Source: Hyphomicrobiales bacterium (GTDB taxonomy: Bacteria; Pseudomonadota; Alphaproteobacteria; Rhizobiales; OSC116). Taken from it: DNA of 64,000 nt. The DNA is taken from positions 62,001 to 126,000 of the forward strand of contig JABSRZ010000003.1 in assembly GCA_013214705.1 (NCBI GenBank), in the 5' to 3' direction. Within the stretch, counting starts at the first letter, position 1. Every line of letters starts with the position of its first letter. The notes beneath the pieces were generated by a model. It was given only the letters and a program-made list of their open reading frames with translations, ran no database searches and had not been told where the DNA came from. The translations under genes and the position numbers were made by a program. Below, in pieces: positions 7,700-15,615 of this stretch.

Positions 7700-9565
7700 A
7701 TGAACCAATTTTTATATCTGCCTGAAAATGTATATGCCAACCTACCAATGTGGCTGTGTTTTGGCATCATCATATTTGCCATTATATCTTATGCGGCCGA
7801 AAAGATTAGCCTAGAAGTGACTTCGCTATTTGTAATTTCGGCTTTTTTGGTGTTGTTTCATTTGTTTCCGGTCACTATGGAGAATGGCAAAATTCTCACC
7901 AGTATGGATTTGCTAGCAGGTTTTGCCAACCCGGCGCTGATCACCATTTTATCGTTGCTGGTTATTGGCCAAGCGTTGTTTCAAACCGGTGCGCTCGACG
8001 GTGTGGCACAAATCGTATCACGCGTGGGCGAGAAACGCCCGCAATTTACCATTGCCATGGTGTTCTTAATCGCTGGCATTGTATCGGCCTTTTTGAACAA
8101 TACCCCAGTGGTGATTATGTTCTTGCCAATAATTATTGGGCTTGCACGCAAAATTAAAATTGCAGAATCTCGGGTGGCGATGAGCTTAAGTTTCATAAGC
8201 ATATTGGGCGGCATGACCACGCTTATTGGCTCATCATCCAACCTGTTGGCGTCTTCTATCATCGAACAAAAAGGCCTGCCGGCGATAAAGTTTTTTGATT
8301 TCACTGTGCCAGCGCTAATATTGGCCTCGGTTGGCGCGGTATATGTCATTTTTATCATGCCGCAAATATTAAAATCTAACGAAACCAAAAATGGCGAGAA
8401 TGCTGCGGTTAATACTTCGAGTGGCAAACAATTTTTGGCGCAGATTAGACTGAACCAGGACAACCCACTTGTCGGCGTGCATAGCCGTGTGGGGCTTTTT
8501 CCTGAGTTGAAAAATATGACTGTGCGCTCTATAAACCGGGGGTATCAGACTATATTGCCGCCATTTGAAGACGTGACTTTAAAAATTGGTGACGTGGTGA
8601 TTGTGGCGGCAACGCGCGGGGTTTTGGCGCAGAATTTTAACGACAAAAATAGTTTTATCCGCGCCAGTTTTGACAATAGAACCGACGGCGTTGGCGAATT
8701 TGACCCGGCGGATGTGACTTTGGCTGAATCTATTGTTGCGCCGGCATCGCGGATGATTGGCCAAACCATTAACCAATCTAACAATTTGGCGCAAACCGGT
8801 TGCTCAGTGCTGGGTTTGCAACGCCGCAAACATATGGTGCGCCAAGCGTTGGACGAAGTGCGCTTAGAAGCCGGTGATGTTTTGCTGCTTTTAGGCCGCA
8901 GGTCTGACATTTTTGGCATGCGCACATTTAGAGATTTATTGGTGTTAGAATGGTCTGCCACGGACATGCCGTTGCTAAGCCACGCCCGGCGGGCGCTGAT
9001 TATATTTGGCATCACCATTGGCCTTGCGGCATCGGGCATGGTGCCGATAGTGATCACTGCATTTATTGGCGCTTTGGCGATGATTATGACCGGTGCATTG
9101 AACATTAGACAAGCCACCCGCGCCATTGACCGCAAAATATTTTTACTCATCGGCGCTGCCTTGGCGATGTCTACCGCATTGGAGGCTGTCGGCGGTGCCA
9201 CCATGATTGCCCACGCGGTTGTATCTAGCCTAGATGGCGCACCTGTTTGGGTGATTTTATCGTGTTTCTTTTTGCTGATAGCGATATTGACTAACTTTTT
9301 ATCTAACCACGCCACGGCAGTATTGTTTGCGCCAATTGCCTATAACACCGCCATAAAATTGAATATAGACCCGCAAATTTTTATCTATACGGTTATATTT
9401 GCCGCCAATTGCTCATTTGCCACACCCATTGCCTACCAGACCAACTTATTGGTTATGAGCCCCGGAAACTATAAGTTTTTTGACTTTGTGAAAGCTGGCG
9501 TGCCGCTGGTTATATTAATGTGGATTACGTTTACAATTGCCATACCCTATTATTATGGTTTATGA
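7700..9565 (+). CDS. SLC13-family (DASS/CitT-like) permease with two RCK_C domains
   Basis: A 621-residue inner-membrane transporter. The N-terminal half has about five to six membrane segments with the permease motifs FLNNTPVVIMFLPII and TTLIGSSSNLLAS. A cytosolic middle part (about residues 245-430) has two TrkA-C/RCK_C-like modules, recognisable from FEDVTLKIGDVVIVAA and LDEVRLEAGDVLLLLG. The C-terminal half has further membrane segments, including TNFLSNHATAVLFAPIAYN. This arrangement is known for SLC13-type anion/sulfate permeases, but the substrate cannot be told from sequence. The frame is open from an ATG at 7673, which lies inside a palindrome; I prefer the ATG at 7700. The gene is divergent from glyA and is followed after 30 bp by bpt. 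Confidence 0.88.
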   Translation: MNQFLYLPENVYANLPMWLCFGIIIFAIISYAAEKISLEVTSLFVISAFLVLFHLFPVTMENGKILTSMDLLAGFANPALITILSLLVIGQALFQTGALDGVAQIVSRVGEKRPQFTIAMVFLIAGIVSAFLNNTPVVIMFLPIIIGLARKIKIAESRVAMSLSFISILGGMTTLIGSSSNLLASSIIEQKGLPAIKFFDFTVPALILASVGAVYVIFIMPQILKSNETKNGENAAVNTSSGKQFLAQIRLNQDNPLVGVHSRVGLFPELKNMTVRSINRGYQTILPPFEDVTLKIGDVVIVAATRGVLAQNFNDKNSFIRASFDNRTDGVGEFDPADVTLAESIVAPASRMIGQTINQSNNLAQTGCSVLGLQRRKHMVRQALDEVRLEAGDVLLLLGRRSDIFGMRTFRDLLVLEWSATDMPLLSHARRALIIFGITIGLAASGMVPIVITAFIGALAMIMTGALNIRQATRAIDRKIFLLIGAALAMSTALEAVGGATMIAHAVVSSLDGAPVWVILSCFFLLIAILTNFLSNHATAVLFAPIAYNTAIKLNIDPQIFIYTVIFAANCSFATPIAYQTNLLVMSPGNYKFFDFVKAGVPLVILMWITFTIAIPYYYGL

Positions 9566-9595
9566 TTCTGGAACTAACTTCAGATTGGCGAAACA

Positions 9596-10336
9596 GTGAA
9601 TAAAAAGCTAGCTCACAAGTTAAACGACATGACTTTTTACCTGACCGTAGAGGATGACTGCGCTTACCTTGAAGGCCAAACTGAACGCAAGATATTTACA
9701 AAATTGGGCGGCGAGGATGCGGCAGAATATTTTGATGAACTCTCGCAACGTGGGTTTAGACGCAGCCAAAATATTGCCTATATACCAGCATGTATAGCTT
9801 GTAACGCCTGCAAATCGGCGCGGCTATTGGTGGCTGAGTTTAAGCTCAGCAAAAGCCAAAAGCGTGTGATGAATAAAAATGCGTTTATAAGCCGCGAAAT
9901 TAAACCGGCTCACCCGACATCTGAGCAATATAGATTGTTTAAAAGATACATCACCAATCGACATTCTGGTGGCGATATGAGCGAAATGGGAGTGATGGAT
10001 TATGCCAAAATGATTGCGGAATCTAGCGTGAACACCAAAATTTTTGAATATTATTTGCAGCCCCAAGATGGCCAAGAACCACAACTTGTGGCCGTCGCGT
10101 TGACCGATATTATGAGTGATGGGCTATCTATGGTTTATAGTTTTTTTGAACCGAGCATGGCCAAACTTAGCCTTGGCACTTACATTATTTTAGACCATAT
10201 ACAAAAAGCCCAGCAAGAAAATATACCGCATATTTATTTGGGCTATTATATCGATGGCTGCCAAAACATGGAATATAAAGCCAAATTTACGCCGCAAGAA
10301 TTGTTTGATGGCCTTAAATGGCGGCCAGCAGATTAG
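9596..10336 (+). CDS. bpt: Aspartate/glutamate leucyltransferase Bpt
   Basis: Bpt transfers leucine from Leu-tRNA to proteins with N-terminal Asp or Glu, marking them for ClpAPS degradation by the N-degron pathway. The 246-residue protein has the family signatures: YLEGQTERKIFTKL near the start, RRSQNIAYIPACIAC with the conserved cysteines, KSQKRVMNKN and GYYIDGCQNMEYKAKFTP. It starts with GTG at 9596; an ATG at 9562 is out of frame and stops after 13 codons. It follows the SLC13 permease by 30 bp and ends by converging (4-bp overlap) on the NDUFAF6-like gene. Confidence 0.93.
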   Translation: MNKKLAHKLNDMTFYLTVEDDCAYLEGQTERKIFTKLGGEDAAEYFDELSQRGFRRSQNIAYIPACIACNACKSARLLVAEFKLSKSQKRVMNKNAFISREIKPAHPTSEQYRLFKRYITNRHSGGDMSEMGVMDYAKMIAESSVNTKIFEYYLQPQDGQEPQLVAVALTDIMSDGLSMVYSFFEPSMAKLSLGTYIILDHIQKAQQENIPHIYLGYYIDGCQNMEYKAKFTPQELFDGLKWRPAD

Positions 10337-11118
10337 ATGTTTTTGGTTATATTGGCGGTTAGCAATTGCCACTGAAATTTAAGCTGCTTTGGCGCAATAC
10401 TCTCTAATTTTGGATATAAATCGCCAGCTAGTTTTTGTGCCGACGTCAACATTAGTTTAGCGCGAATGGCCGGCAGCACAGCCGAAAAAACCGGAGATTT
10501 ATGCAAATGTTTTTTTGCCAAATTATAATGATTTAGGCCATAATTTACAAAATCTTGCTCGGTTGCTTTGTCTTGCGTGGTCGCGATGTCTTGTGGCATA
10601 AAAACTTGGCCGCGGGACTTATGAATTTTTAGGTGCAACACAGATTTGGCGACGGCAAATGCCACGCCAAGATGGCCAGATACATCGGCAAAATCTTTAG
10701 CCGCTTGTGGGTTAATGGCCAATGCGGTGAGTTGAATGAGCGTTGCATAGGTATGACCTGCATAACCCTCGAAATCGGCTGTGGAAGCCATTGGGTTGGC
10801 ATAAAGGTCGAAAATTTTAGCCTCTATTATATCTAGCAAAGCTTGTTGAGGCCAATTGTGCGCGTTTATGGCTGTTAGCAAGGCTTCTGCTAACGGGCTT
10901 TGGGCTTGTTGCTGGCTAATGACATCACGCCACCATTGGCAGCGAATTTCGCCCAACATTGGCTCTGACACTTGTGCCGCCAAGCCATCTAATTCGGCAA
11001 AAAAGCTATATAATACAAATATAGATTTTTGCACATTTTGTGGCATCAACGAAATGGCAATATGGTCAAATTTATGAATGCGGCTGCCAAGTTCGGCTTT
11101 TAAATTATCATCCAACAT
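10333..11118 (-). CDS. Squalene/phytoene synthase-family protein, NDUFAF6-like
   Basis: A 261-residue all-helical protein of the isoprenoid synthase type (class I trans-prenyltransferase fold), recognisable from FVLYSFFAELD, RCQWWRDVI and RGQVFMPQDI. The two aspartate-rich motifs that bind prenyl diphosphate in true squalene or phytoene synthases are not intact: FAELD is all that is left of the first and no DxxxD stands before RGQVFMPQ. It is therefore more likely a non-catalytic relative such as the mitochondrial complex I assembly factor NDUFAF6. It lies 3 bp downstream of an NDUFAF3-like gene behind secDF, and this genome fragment also encodes complex I. The assembly role is inference from homology and context. 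Confidence 0.82.
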   Translation of the reverse strand: MLDDNLKAELGSRIHKFDHIAISLMPQNVQKSIFVLYSFFAELDGLAAQVSEPMLGEIRCQWWRDVISQQQAQSPLAEALLTAINAHNWPQQALLDIIEAKIFDLYANPMASTADFEGYAGHTYATLIQLTALAINPQAAKDFADVSGHLGVAFAVAKSVLHLKIHKSRGQVFMPQDIATTQDKATEQDFVNYGLNHYNLAKKHLHKSPVFSAVLPAIRAKLMLTSAQKLAGDLYPKLESIAPKQLKFQWQLLTANITKNI

Positions 11119-11121
11119 TGG

Positions 11122-11505
11122 TCATTCAATCGCAATTAGGGCGGCGGCTATCCGCCTTTTTTCGGCTAATAATACATTATAGGTGCGGGTGGCGTTGCTG
11201 GTCGACATAAATTCGATGACAATGCCAGCCTGTTGGCAGGCTTCACGAATTTCTTTGACTGGCCTATACATTTTTGCGCCCAAACCCAACAGCAGAATGT
11301 CTATATCCTCGGCTTCGGCTAAAATCTTGGAGAAATGCTCTAGGCCGAGCAACTCGCCATCTGCCACGTGCCAATCTGACGTACCAGAGGGCAATATAAG
11401 CAAAGAGCCTTTGTGCGACATGTCGGCAAATCTAAAACCCATATTGCCATAAAAATCTATTTCATGTTGCCCCGGTAAATGTAGATTCTCATCGGGTGAG
11501 GACAT
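11122..11505 (-). CDS. Mth938-like (DUF498) protein, NDUFAF3-like
   Basis: A 127-residue soluble single-domain protein of the Mth938/DUF498 family: GFRFADMSHKGSLLILPSG, then a hydrophobic strand IDILLLGLGAKMYRP and GIVIEFMSTSNATRTYNVLL. The human homologue NDUFAF3 is a complex I assembly factor, and conserved linkage of this family with secD/secF is known in alphaproteobacteria. Here it sits 17 bp behind secF and 3 bp before the NDUFAF6-like gene, which fits a role in membrane assembly of NADH dehydrogenase. No catalytic residues can be named. Confidence 0.88.
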   Translation of the reverse strand: MSSPDENLHLPGQHEIDFYGNMGFRFADMSHKGSLLILPSGTSDWHVADGELLGLEHFSKILAEAEDIDILLLGLGAKMYRPVKEIREACQQAGIVIEFMSTSNATRTYNVLLAEKRRIAAALIAIE

Positions 11506-11522
11506 AATGTTTAACCATCCGG

Positions 11523-12467
11523 TTATTTATTGAAAGTTTCGGCCGCGGTTTTGTTTTTGCTCCAATCGCGCTTGACACCCAGTACCAAAAGAATGGGAGA
11601 TGCCACAAAAACTGAAGAATAAGTGCCTATAAGCACGCCCCAAATCATGGCTAACGACAGGCCTTTGATAACTTCGCCACCAAATATATATAGTGACAAT
11701 AGCGCCAGCAATGTGGTGACTGAGGTTAAGATTGTGCGGCTTAAAGTGCTGTTAATCGACTGGTCGAGCAGTTCTGCCAGCCCTAATTTTTTGAATTTAC
11801 GCAGATATTCCCGCACCCTATCAAACACCACCACGGTGTCATTAAGCGAATAGCCAACAATGGTGAGCAGAGCCGCGATGATTGAAATGTTAAAATCTAA
11901 CTGCAACAACGAGAAAAACCCGATGGTGATGAATACATCATGCACCAAAGCCACAACCGCAGCGACTGAGAATTGCCATTCAAACCGTATCCAAATATAG
12001 ATAAGCACCGCGCCAATGGCCAACATAACCGCAATGACGCTGTCTTGAACCAGTTCGCCACTTACCGTTGGGCCAACCACTTCGGTGCTGCGATATTCTA
12101 TTTCGCCGCCCAAAGCGTCTAAAGCCGCCTTAATTTTGGTGACAACTTGTTGTTGCGTGCCATCGCCGCCAGCTTGCGCTTGCACTTTAATCAGCACCTC
12201 GTTCGGCGCGCCAAATGTTTGTAACTGCACATCGCCAAGGCCTAGACTACCAACCGTGTTGCGAAGGTTGACCAAATCGGCTGGGCCATCTAAAGTTTTT
12301 ATTTCAATGGTTGTGCCGCCTAGAAAATCGATGCCGTAGTTTAAGCCTTGGGTTAAAAACAAACCCAAAGAACCCACTAACATAACAAGCGATATAACCA
12401 AGCTGATATATCGAAAACCGATAAAAGGTATTTTCGTTCCTGATGGAATAAAGTTCAGCCCTTTCAT
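11523..12467 (-). CDS. secF: Protein translocase subunit SecF
   Basis: SecF is the smaller part of the RND-type SecDF motor that uses the proton gradient to pull exported proteins across the inner membrane. The 314-residue protein has one N-terminal helix followed by the signature GIDFLGGTTIEIKTL in the first periplasmic domain. Further on come the conserved TM4-TM5 part (GYSLNDTVVVFDRVRE) and SINSTLSRTILTSVTTL. It has six membrane segments, as expected. It follows secD by 29 bp. Confidence 0.97.
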   Translation of the reverse strand: MKGLNFIPSGTKIPFIGFRYISLVISLVMLVGSLGLFLTQGLNYGIDFLGGTTIEIKTLDGPADLVNLRNTVGSLGLGDVQLQTFGAPNEVLIKVQAQAGGDGTQQQVVTKIKAALDALGGEIEYRSTEVVGPTVSGELVQDSVIAVMLAIGAVLIYIWIRFEWQFSVAAVVALVHDVFITIGFFSLLQLDFNISIIAALLTIVGYSLNDTVVVFDRVREYLRKFKKLGLAELLDQSINSTLSRTILTSVTTLLALLSLYIFGGEVIKGLSLAMIWGVLIGTYSSVFVASPILLVLGVKRDWSKNKTAAETFNK

Positions 12468-12496
12468 ATGATTTTCCTTTTCTTAAAAAATTGAAT

Positions 12497-14092
12497 TTAA
12501 ATAGGTATTGATTTGGGGCGTCTGCGCCTAATCCAAATCGAAACCATTAAACGGGTGACAACAAAAGCGGTGAATACCGAGGTGATGATGCCGATGGACA
12601 ATGTAATGGCAAAACCTTTGACCGGCCCCGTGCCGAGATAAAACAAAATGACCGCCGCAATGAATGTAGTGATGTTGGCATCCAAAATGGTGGTAAGCGC
12701 TCGGTTATAGCCGGTTTCGATCGAGGCTATCGGCGATTTGCCTAGCAAAGCTTCCTCGCGTATGCGCTCGAAAATAAGTACATTAGCGTCTACCGCCATG
12801 CCAATGGTTAGCACGATGCCAGCAATGCCGGGCAGTGTTAGCGTGGCTTGCAATAATGACAAAACTCCGATGATAAGCAGCAGGTTAATCATCAGCGCGA
12901 TGTTGGCAAATAAGCCAAACAGGCCATAGGAAAGCAAGATAAACGCCACAACACCTATAAGACCGATGATGGAAGCAATTTTACCAGCCTCGATGCTGTC
13001 TGCGCCCAAACCGGGGCCGACTGTTCGTTCTTCTAAAATTTGTAGCGGTGCTGGTAATGCGCCGGCTCTTAGTAAAATAGCCAATTCGTTCGCGCCCTCG
13101 ACGGTGAATCCACCTGAGATTTGGCCAGAACCACCACGAATGGCTTGGCGAATGTTGGGCGCTGAAATGACTTGATTGTCTAACACGATGGCAAAAGGTT
13201 CGCCGACATGGGTGGCGGTATAATTGCCGAATTTTTTAGCGCCGCTGGTGTCAAATTTAAAGCTCACAACCGCTTCGTTGGTTTGTTGGCTAAACCCCGG
13301 TTGGGCATCGACAAGATTTTCGCCAGTTAATATCGGCCGGCGTTTGAGCACGTAAAGTTGGCCCGAACCGTCGGCATCGGGCAAGACAAAGCTATCGGTG
13401 GGGATGGCGCCAGTGGCACTGCGCACAGTGTCCACCTCGTGGAAAGTTAATTTGGCGGTTTTGCCCAACAAGGCTTTTAATTTTTCTGGGTCATCCAAAC
13501 CCGGTACTTGTACCAATATGCGGTCGGTGCCTTGTGGTTGAATGGTCGGCTCTGTGGTGCCCAATTCATCAATACGACGGCGAACAATTTCAATAGATTG
13601 CGCCACGGCTGATTTAACTCTTGCTGCGCGTTCTTCGGGCGACATGGTGACCAGAATAGCGGTGTTAGAGTTTTGGGTTACAACAATATCGCGCGCGCCA
13701 GCGCTTTGCAACAAGCTGCTATTAACGGCTTGTGAAAGGCCAATAATGGCCAATAATGCATCTTCCATCTGCTCGGGTTTGCGCAGTTTTAAGCTGACCG
13801 CTTCATCTGCCACTGCCAGGCCGGTATAGCCTATTTTTTTGTCGCGCAATGCGGTGCGAATTTCGTCTTTAACCGCTTCCATACGTTCTGAAATAACCAC
13901 GCCAGCTTCGACTTTTAGCAACATGTGCGAGCCACCTTTAAGGTCTAGCCCCAAGTGTAATTTGTTACTCGGCATAAAGCTTGGTAGGTTTTGGCTTTGC
14001 TCATCGGTTAAAATATTTGGCAGTGCAAATAACACGCCAGCTAAGCTGACAAGCCCGATGAGTGTGGTTTTCCAAATTGAAAAATGCAGCAT
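12497..14092 (-). CDS. secD: Protein translocase subunit SecD
   Basis: SecD is the larger SecDF subunit. The 531-residue protein has an N-terminal membrane segment, LGLDLKGGSHMLLKVE at the beginning of the P1 domain, a long periplasmic part (about residues 50-350 with RRRIDELGTTEPTIQPQG), and the RND-type membrane domain with GIVLTIGMAVDANVLIFERIRE split over its TM4 region. It is 58 bp downstream of yajC, from which it is separated by a terminator-like hairpin. Confidence 0.97.
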   Translation of the reverse strand: MLHFSIWKTTLIGLVSLAGVLFALPNILTDEQSQNLPSFMPSNKLHLGLDLKGGSHMLLKVEAGVVISERMEAVKDEIRTALRDKKIGYTGLAVADEAVSLKLRKPEQMEDALLAIIGLSQAVNSSLLQSAGARDIVVTQNSNTAILVTMSPEERAARVKSAVAQSIEIVRRRIDELGTTEPTIQPQGTDRILVQVPGLDDPEKLKALLGKTAKLTFHEVDTVRSATGAIPTDSFVLPDADGSGQLYVLKRRPILTGENLVDAQPGFSQQTNEAVVSFKFDTSGAKKFGNYTATHVGEPFAIVLDNQVISAPNIRQAIRGGSGQISGGFTVEGANELAILLRAGALPAPLQILEERTVGPGLGADSIEAGKIASIIGLIGVVAFILLSYGLFGLFANIALMINLLLIIGVLSLLQATLTLPGIAGIVLTIGMAVDANVLIFERIREEALLGKSPIASIETGYNRALTTILDANITTFIAAVILFYLGTGPVKGFAITLSIGIITSVFTAFVVTRLMVSIWIRRRRPKSIPI

Positions 14093-14123
14093 GTGCGGTC
14101 TCTCTGAATATTAAATAAACAAA

Positions 14124-14143
14124 TGGCCCGCAAAAGCAGGCCA
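14124..14143 (-). terminator. Terminator-like hairpin between yajC and secD
   Basis: On the transcribed strand an 8-bp stem (TGGCCTGC/GCGGGCCA, one G-T pair) with a TTTT loop is followed by the T-rich stretch TTTGTTTATTT. It lies in the 58-bp gap after yajC. It could end part of the transcripts, letting yajC be made in excess over secDF, or protect the yajC 3' end. Confidence 0.5.
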
Positions 14144-14150
14144 TATCATT

Positions 14151-14441
14151 CTATTTTTTATCGGCAACAGGTTCGCCTTTTACCCGCACTTCTGAAATCA
14201 TAGCGCGGACGATGCGAACTTTAATGCCTTCGGCAAGCTCAACTGTCACTTCGTTGTCATCATTAACTTTAGAAATTTTACCAATGAGGCCGCCACCGGT
14301 AACCACTGTGTCGCCACGGCGTATGTTAGAAATCATTGCGCGGTGCGTTTTGGCCTTTTTTTGTTGAGGGCGAATGACCAGAAAATACATCACTACAAAA
14401 ATAAAGATGATGGGCATGAATTGAATGATACTTGAATCCAT
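14151..14441 (-). CDS. yajC: Preprotein translocase accessory subunit YajC
   Basis: YajC is a small single-span inner-membrane protein found with SecDF. The 96-residue protein has one membrane helix (about residues 8-24, IIFIFVVMYFLVIRP) followed at once by the hallmark RPQQKKAKTHRAMI. A small cytosolic beta domain follows with RGDTVVTGGGLIGKI. It is the first gene of yajC-secD-secF and is divergent from the DUF815 ATPase gene, with 193 bp between them that must hold both promoters. Confidence 0.96.
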   Translation of the reverse strand: MDSSIIQFMPIIFIFVVMYFLVIRPQQKKAKTHRAMISNIRRGDTVVTGGGLIGKISKVNDDNEVTVELAEGIKVRIVRAMISEVRVKGEPVADKK

Positions 14442-14634
14442 TTAGGATATTCCTTTTTTTAAATATGCTGTATAAGCCGCAATTTTACGATTATGTGGAA
14501 TATAACCTCGAATCTTAACAATGCAAGAATTCAACCTGAAAAAACTGCATTATAAGCAATTATTTTAATTTGTGATTGATAATATGTGCGGTTTATCGTT
14601 AATTTAGGCCAATTGAAGCGAATGAGAAAATAAA

Positions 14635-15507
14635 ATGACCTTATATGAACAAATGTTGGCGCAATTTGATGACATCGCGCACTCGTTAAAGGCGATTAAT
14701 AACAGCCTTGCGCAACAAGTGAACCCAACAAAGCAGACGACAGATTTTGCCGGCAAAGGCTTTGTATGGGAAGCCAAAGAGCAATATTTACGGCCGCTTA
14801 AAACCATAAATACCGTCGAAATTGGTTTGTTGAAAAATATTGACCAACAAAAAGCGACATTGTTAGACAATAGCCGCCAATTCGCCAAAAACCTAACCGC
14901 CAATAATGTATTATTATGGGGCGCACGCGGTATGGGCAAAAGCTCATTGACCAAAGCGGTGTTTATAGAAATTAGTGCCAAATTTGACAATTTAAAACTG
15001 GTCGAGATTCACCGCGAAGATATATCTAGTTTGCCATTGTTAATGCGCCAACTGTCTGACCGGCCAGAGAGGTTTATATTATATTGTGATGATTTGAGTT
15101 TTGACATTGGAGATGACAGTTACAAATCTTTAAAAGCCATATTAGAAGGCGGATTAGAAGGCAAACCGGAAAATATTATTTTTTATGCCACCAGCAACCG
15201 GCGGCATTTATTGCCGCGCGAAATGATAGAAAATGAACAAGCCAACGCGATCAACGTGCGTGACACGATGGATGAAAAAATATCGCTTTCGGATAGATTT
15301 GGTCTGTGGATTGGATTTCACAACGCCAGCCAAACTGATTATTTGTTAATGGTGGCCAATTACGCTGAGCATTATAAACTTGATATCGACCCGCAGACAT
15401 TAAGACGGGATGCCTTGGAATGGTCGGCAATGCGCGGGGGGCGAACTGGCCGCGTGGCATGGCAATATATAACTCATTTGGCGGGCAAATTAGGCCAAAA
15501 GATTTAG
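14635..15507 (+). CDS. DUF815 AAA-type ATPase
   Basis: A 290-residue cytosolic P-loop ATPase of the DUF815 family. Walker A is GARGMGKS (residues 96-103) and Walker B is RFILYCDDLSFD (about 146-157). SNRRHLLPREMIEN and SLSDRFGLWIGF downstream are family signatures, the latter containing the likely sensor/arginine-finger region. Function is unknown. In alphaproteobacteria this gene is regularly found between the sec genes and the nlpD-pcm-surE cluster, as here. It is the only plus-strand gene between 10337 and 30345. Its 3' end converges on nlpD. Confidence 0.88.
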   Translation: MTLYEQMLAQFDDIAHSLKAINNSLAQQVNPTKQTTDFAGKGFVWEAKEQYLRPLKTINTVEIGLLKNIDQQKATLLDNSRQFAKNLTANNVLLWGARGMGKSSLTKAVFIEISAKFDNLKLVEIHREDISSLPLLMRQLSDRPERFILYCDDLSFDIGDDSYKSLKAILEGGLEGKPENIIFYATSNRRHLLPREMIENEQANAINVRDTMDEKISLSDRFGLWIGFHNASQTDYLLMVANYAEHYKLDIDPQTLRRDALEWSAMRGGRTGRVAWQYITHLAGKLGQKI

Positions 15508-15545
15508 CAATGCCCGAACCAAAACCGTTGCCGGTAAAAGCCGCA

Positions 15546-15574
15546 TAAAAAGAGCTGCTTAGCAACGCTTTTTA
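15546..15574. terminator. Weak bidirectional terminator between convergent genes
   Basis: A-rich and T-rich arms (TAAAAAGAGC and GCTTTTTA, one bulged base) flank an 11-base loop in the gap between the 3' ends of the DUF815 ATPase gene and the nlpD-like gene. The position fits termination in both directions, but the stem has little G-C. Confidence 0.35.
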
Positions 15575-15615
15575 TACACTAGATTTGATATTGGGAATTC
15601 AATTGAATTTTAGGC

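Noticed and set aside
10333-11118. True squalene or phytoene synthase
   Set aside because: The aspartate-rich substrate motifs are lost and no carotenoid or hopanoid genes are nearby.
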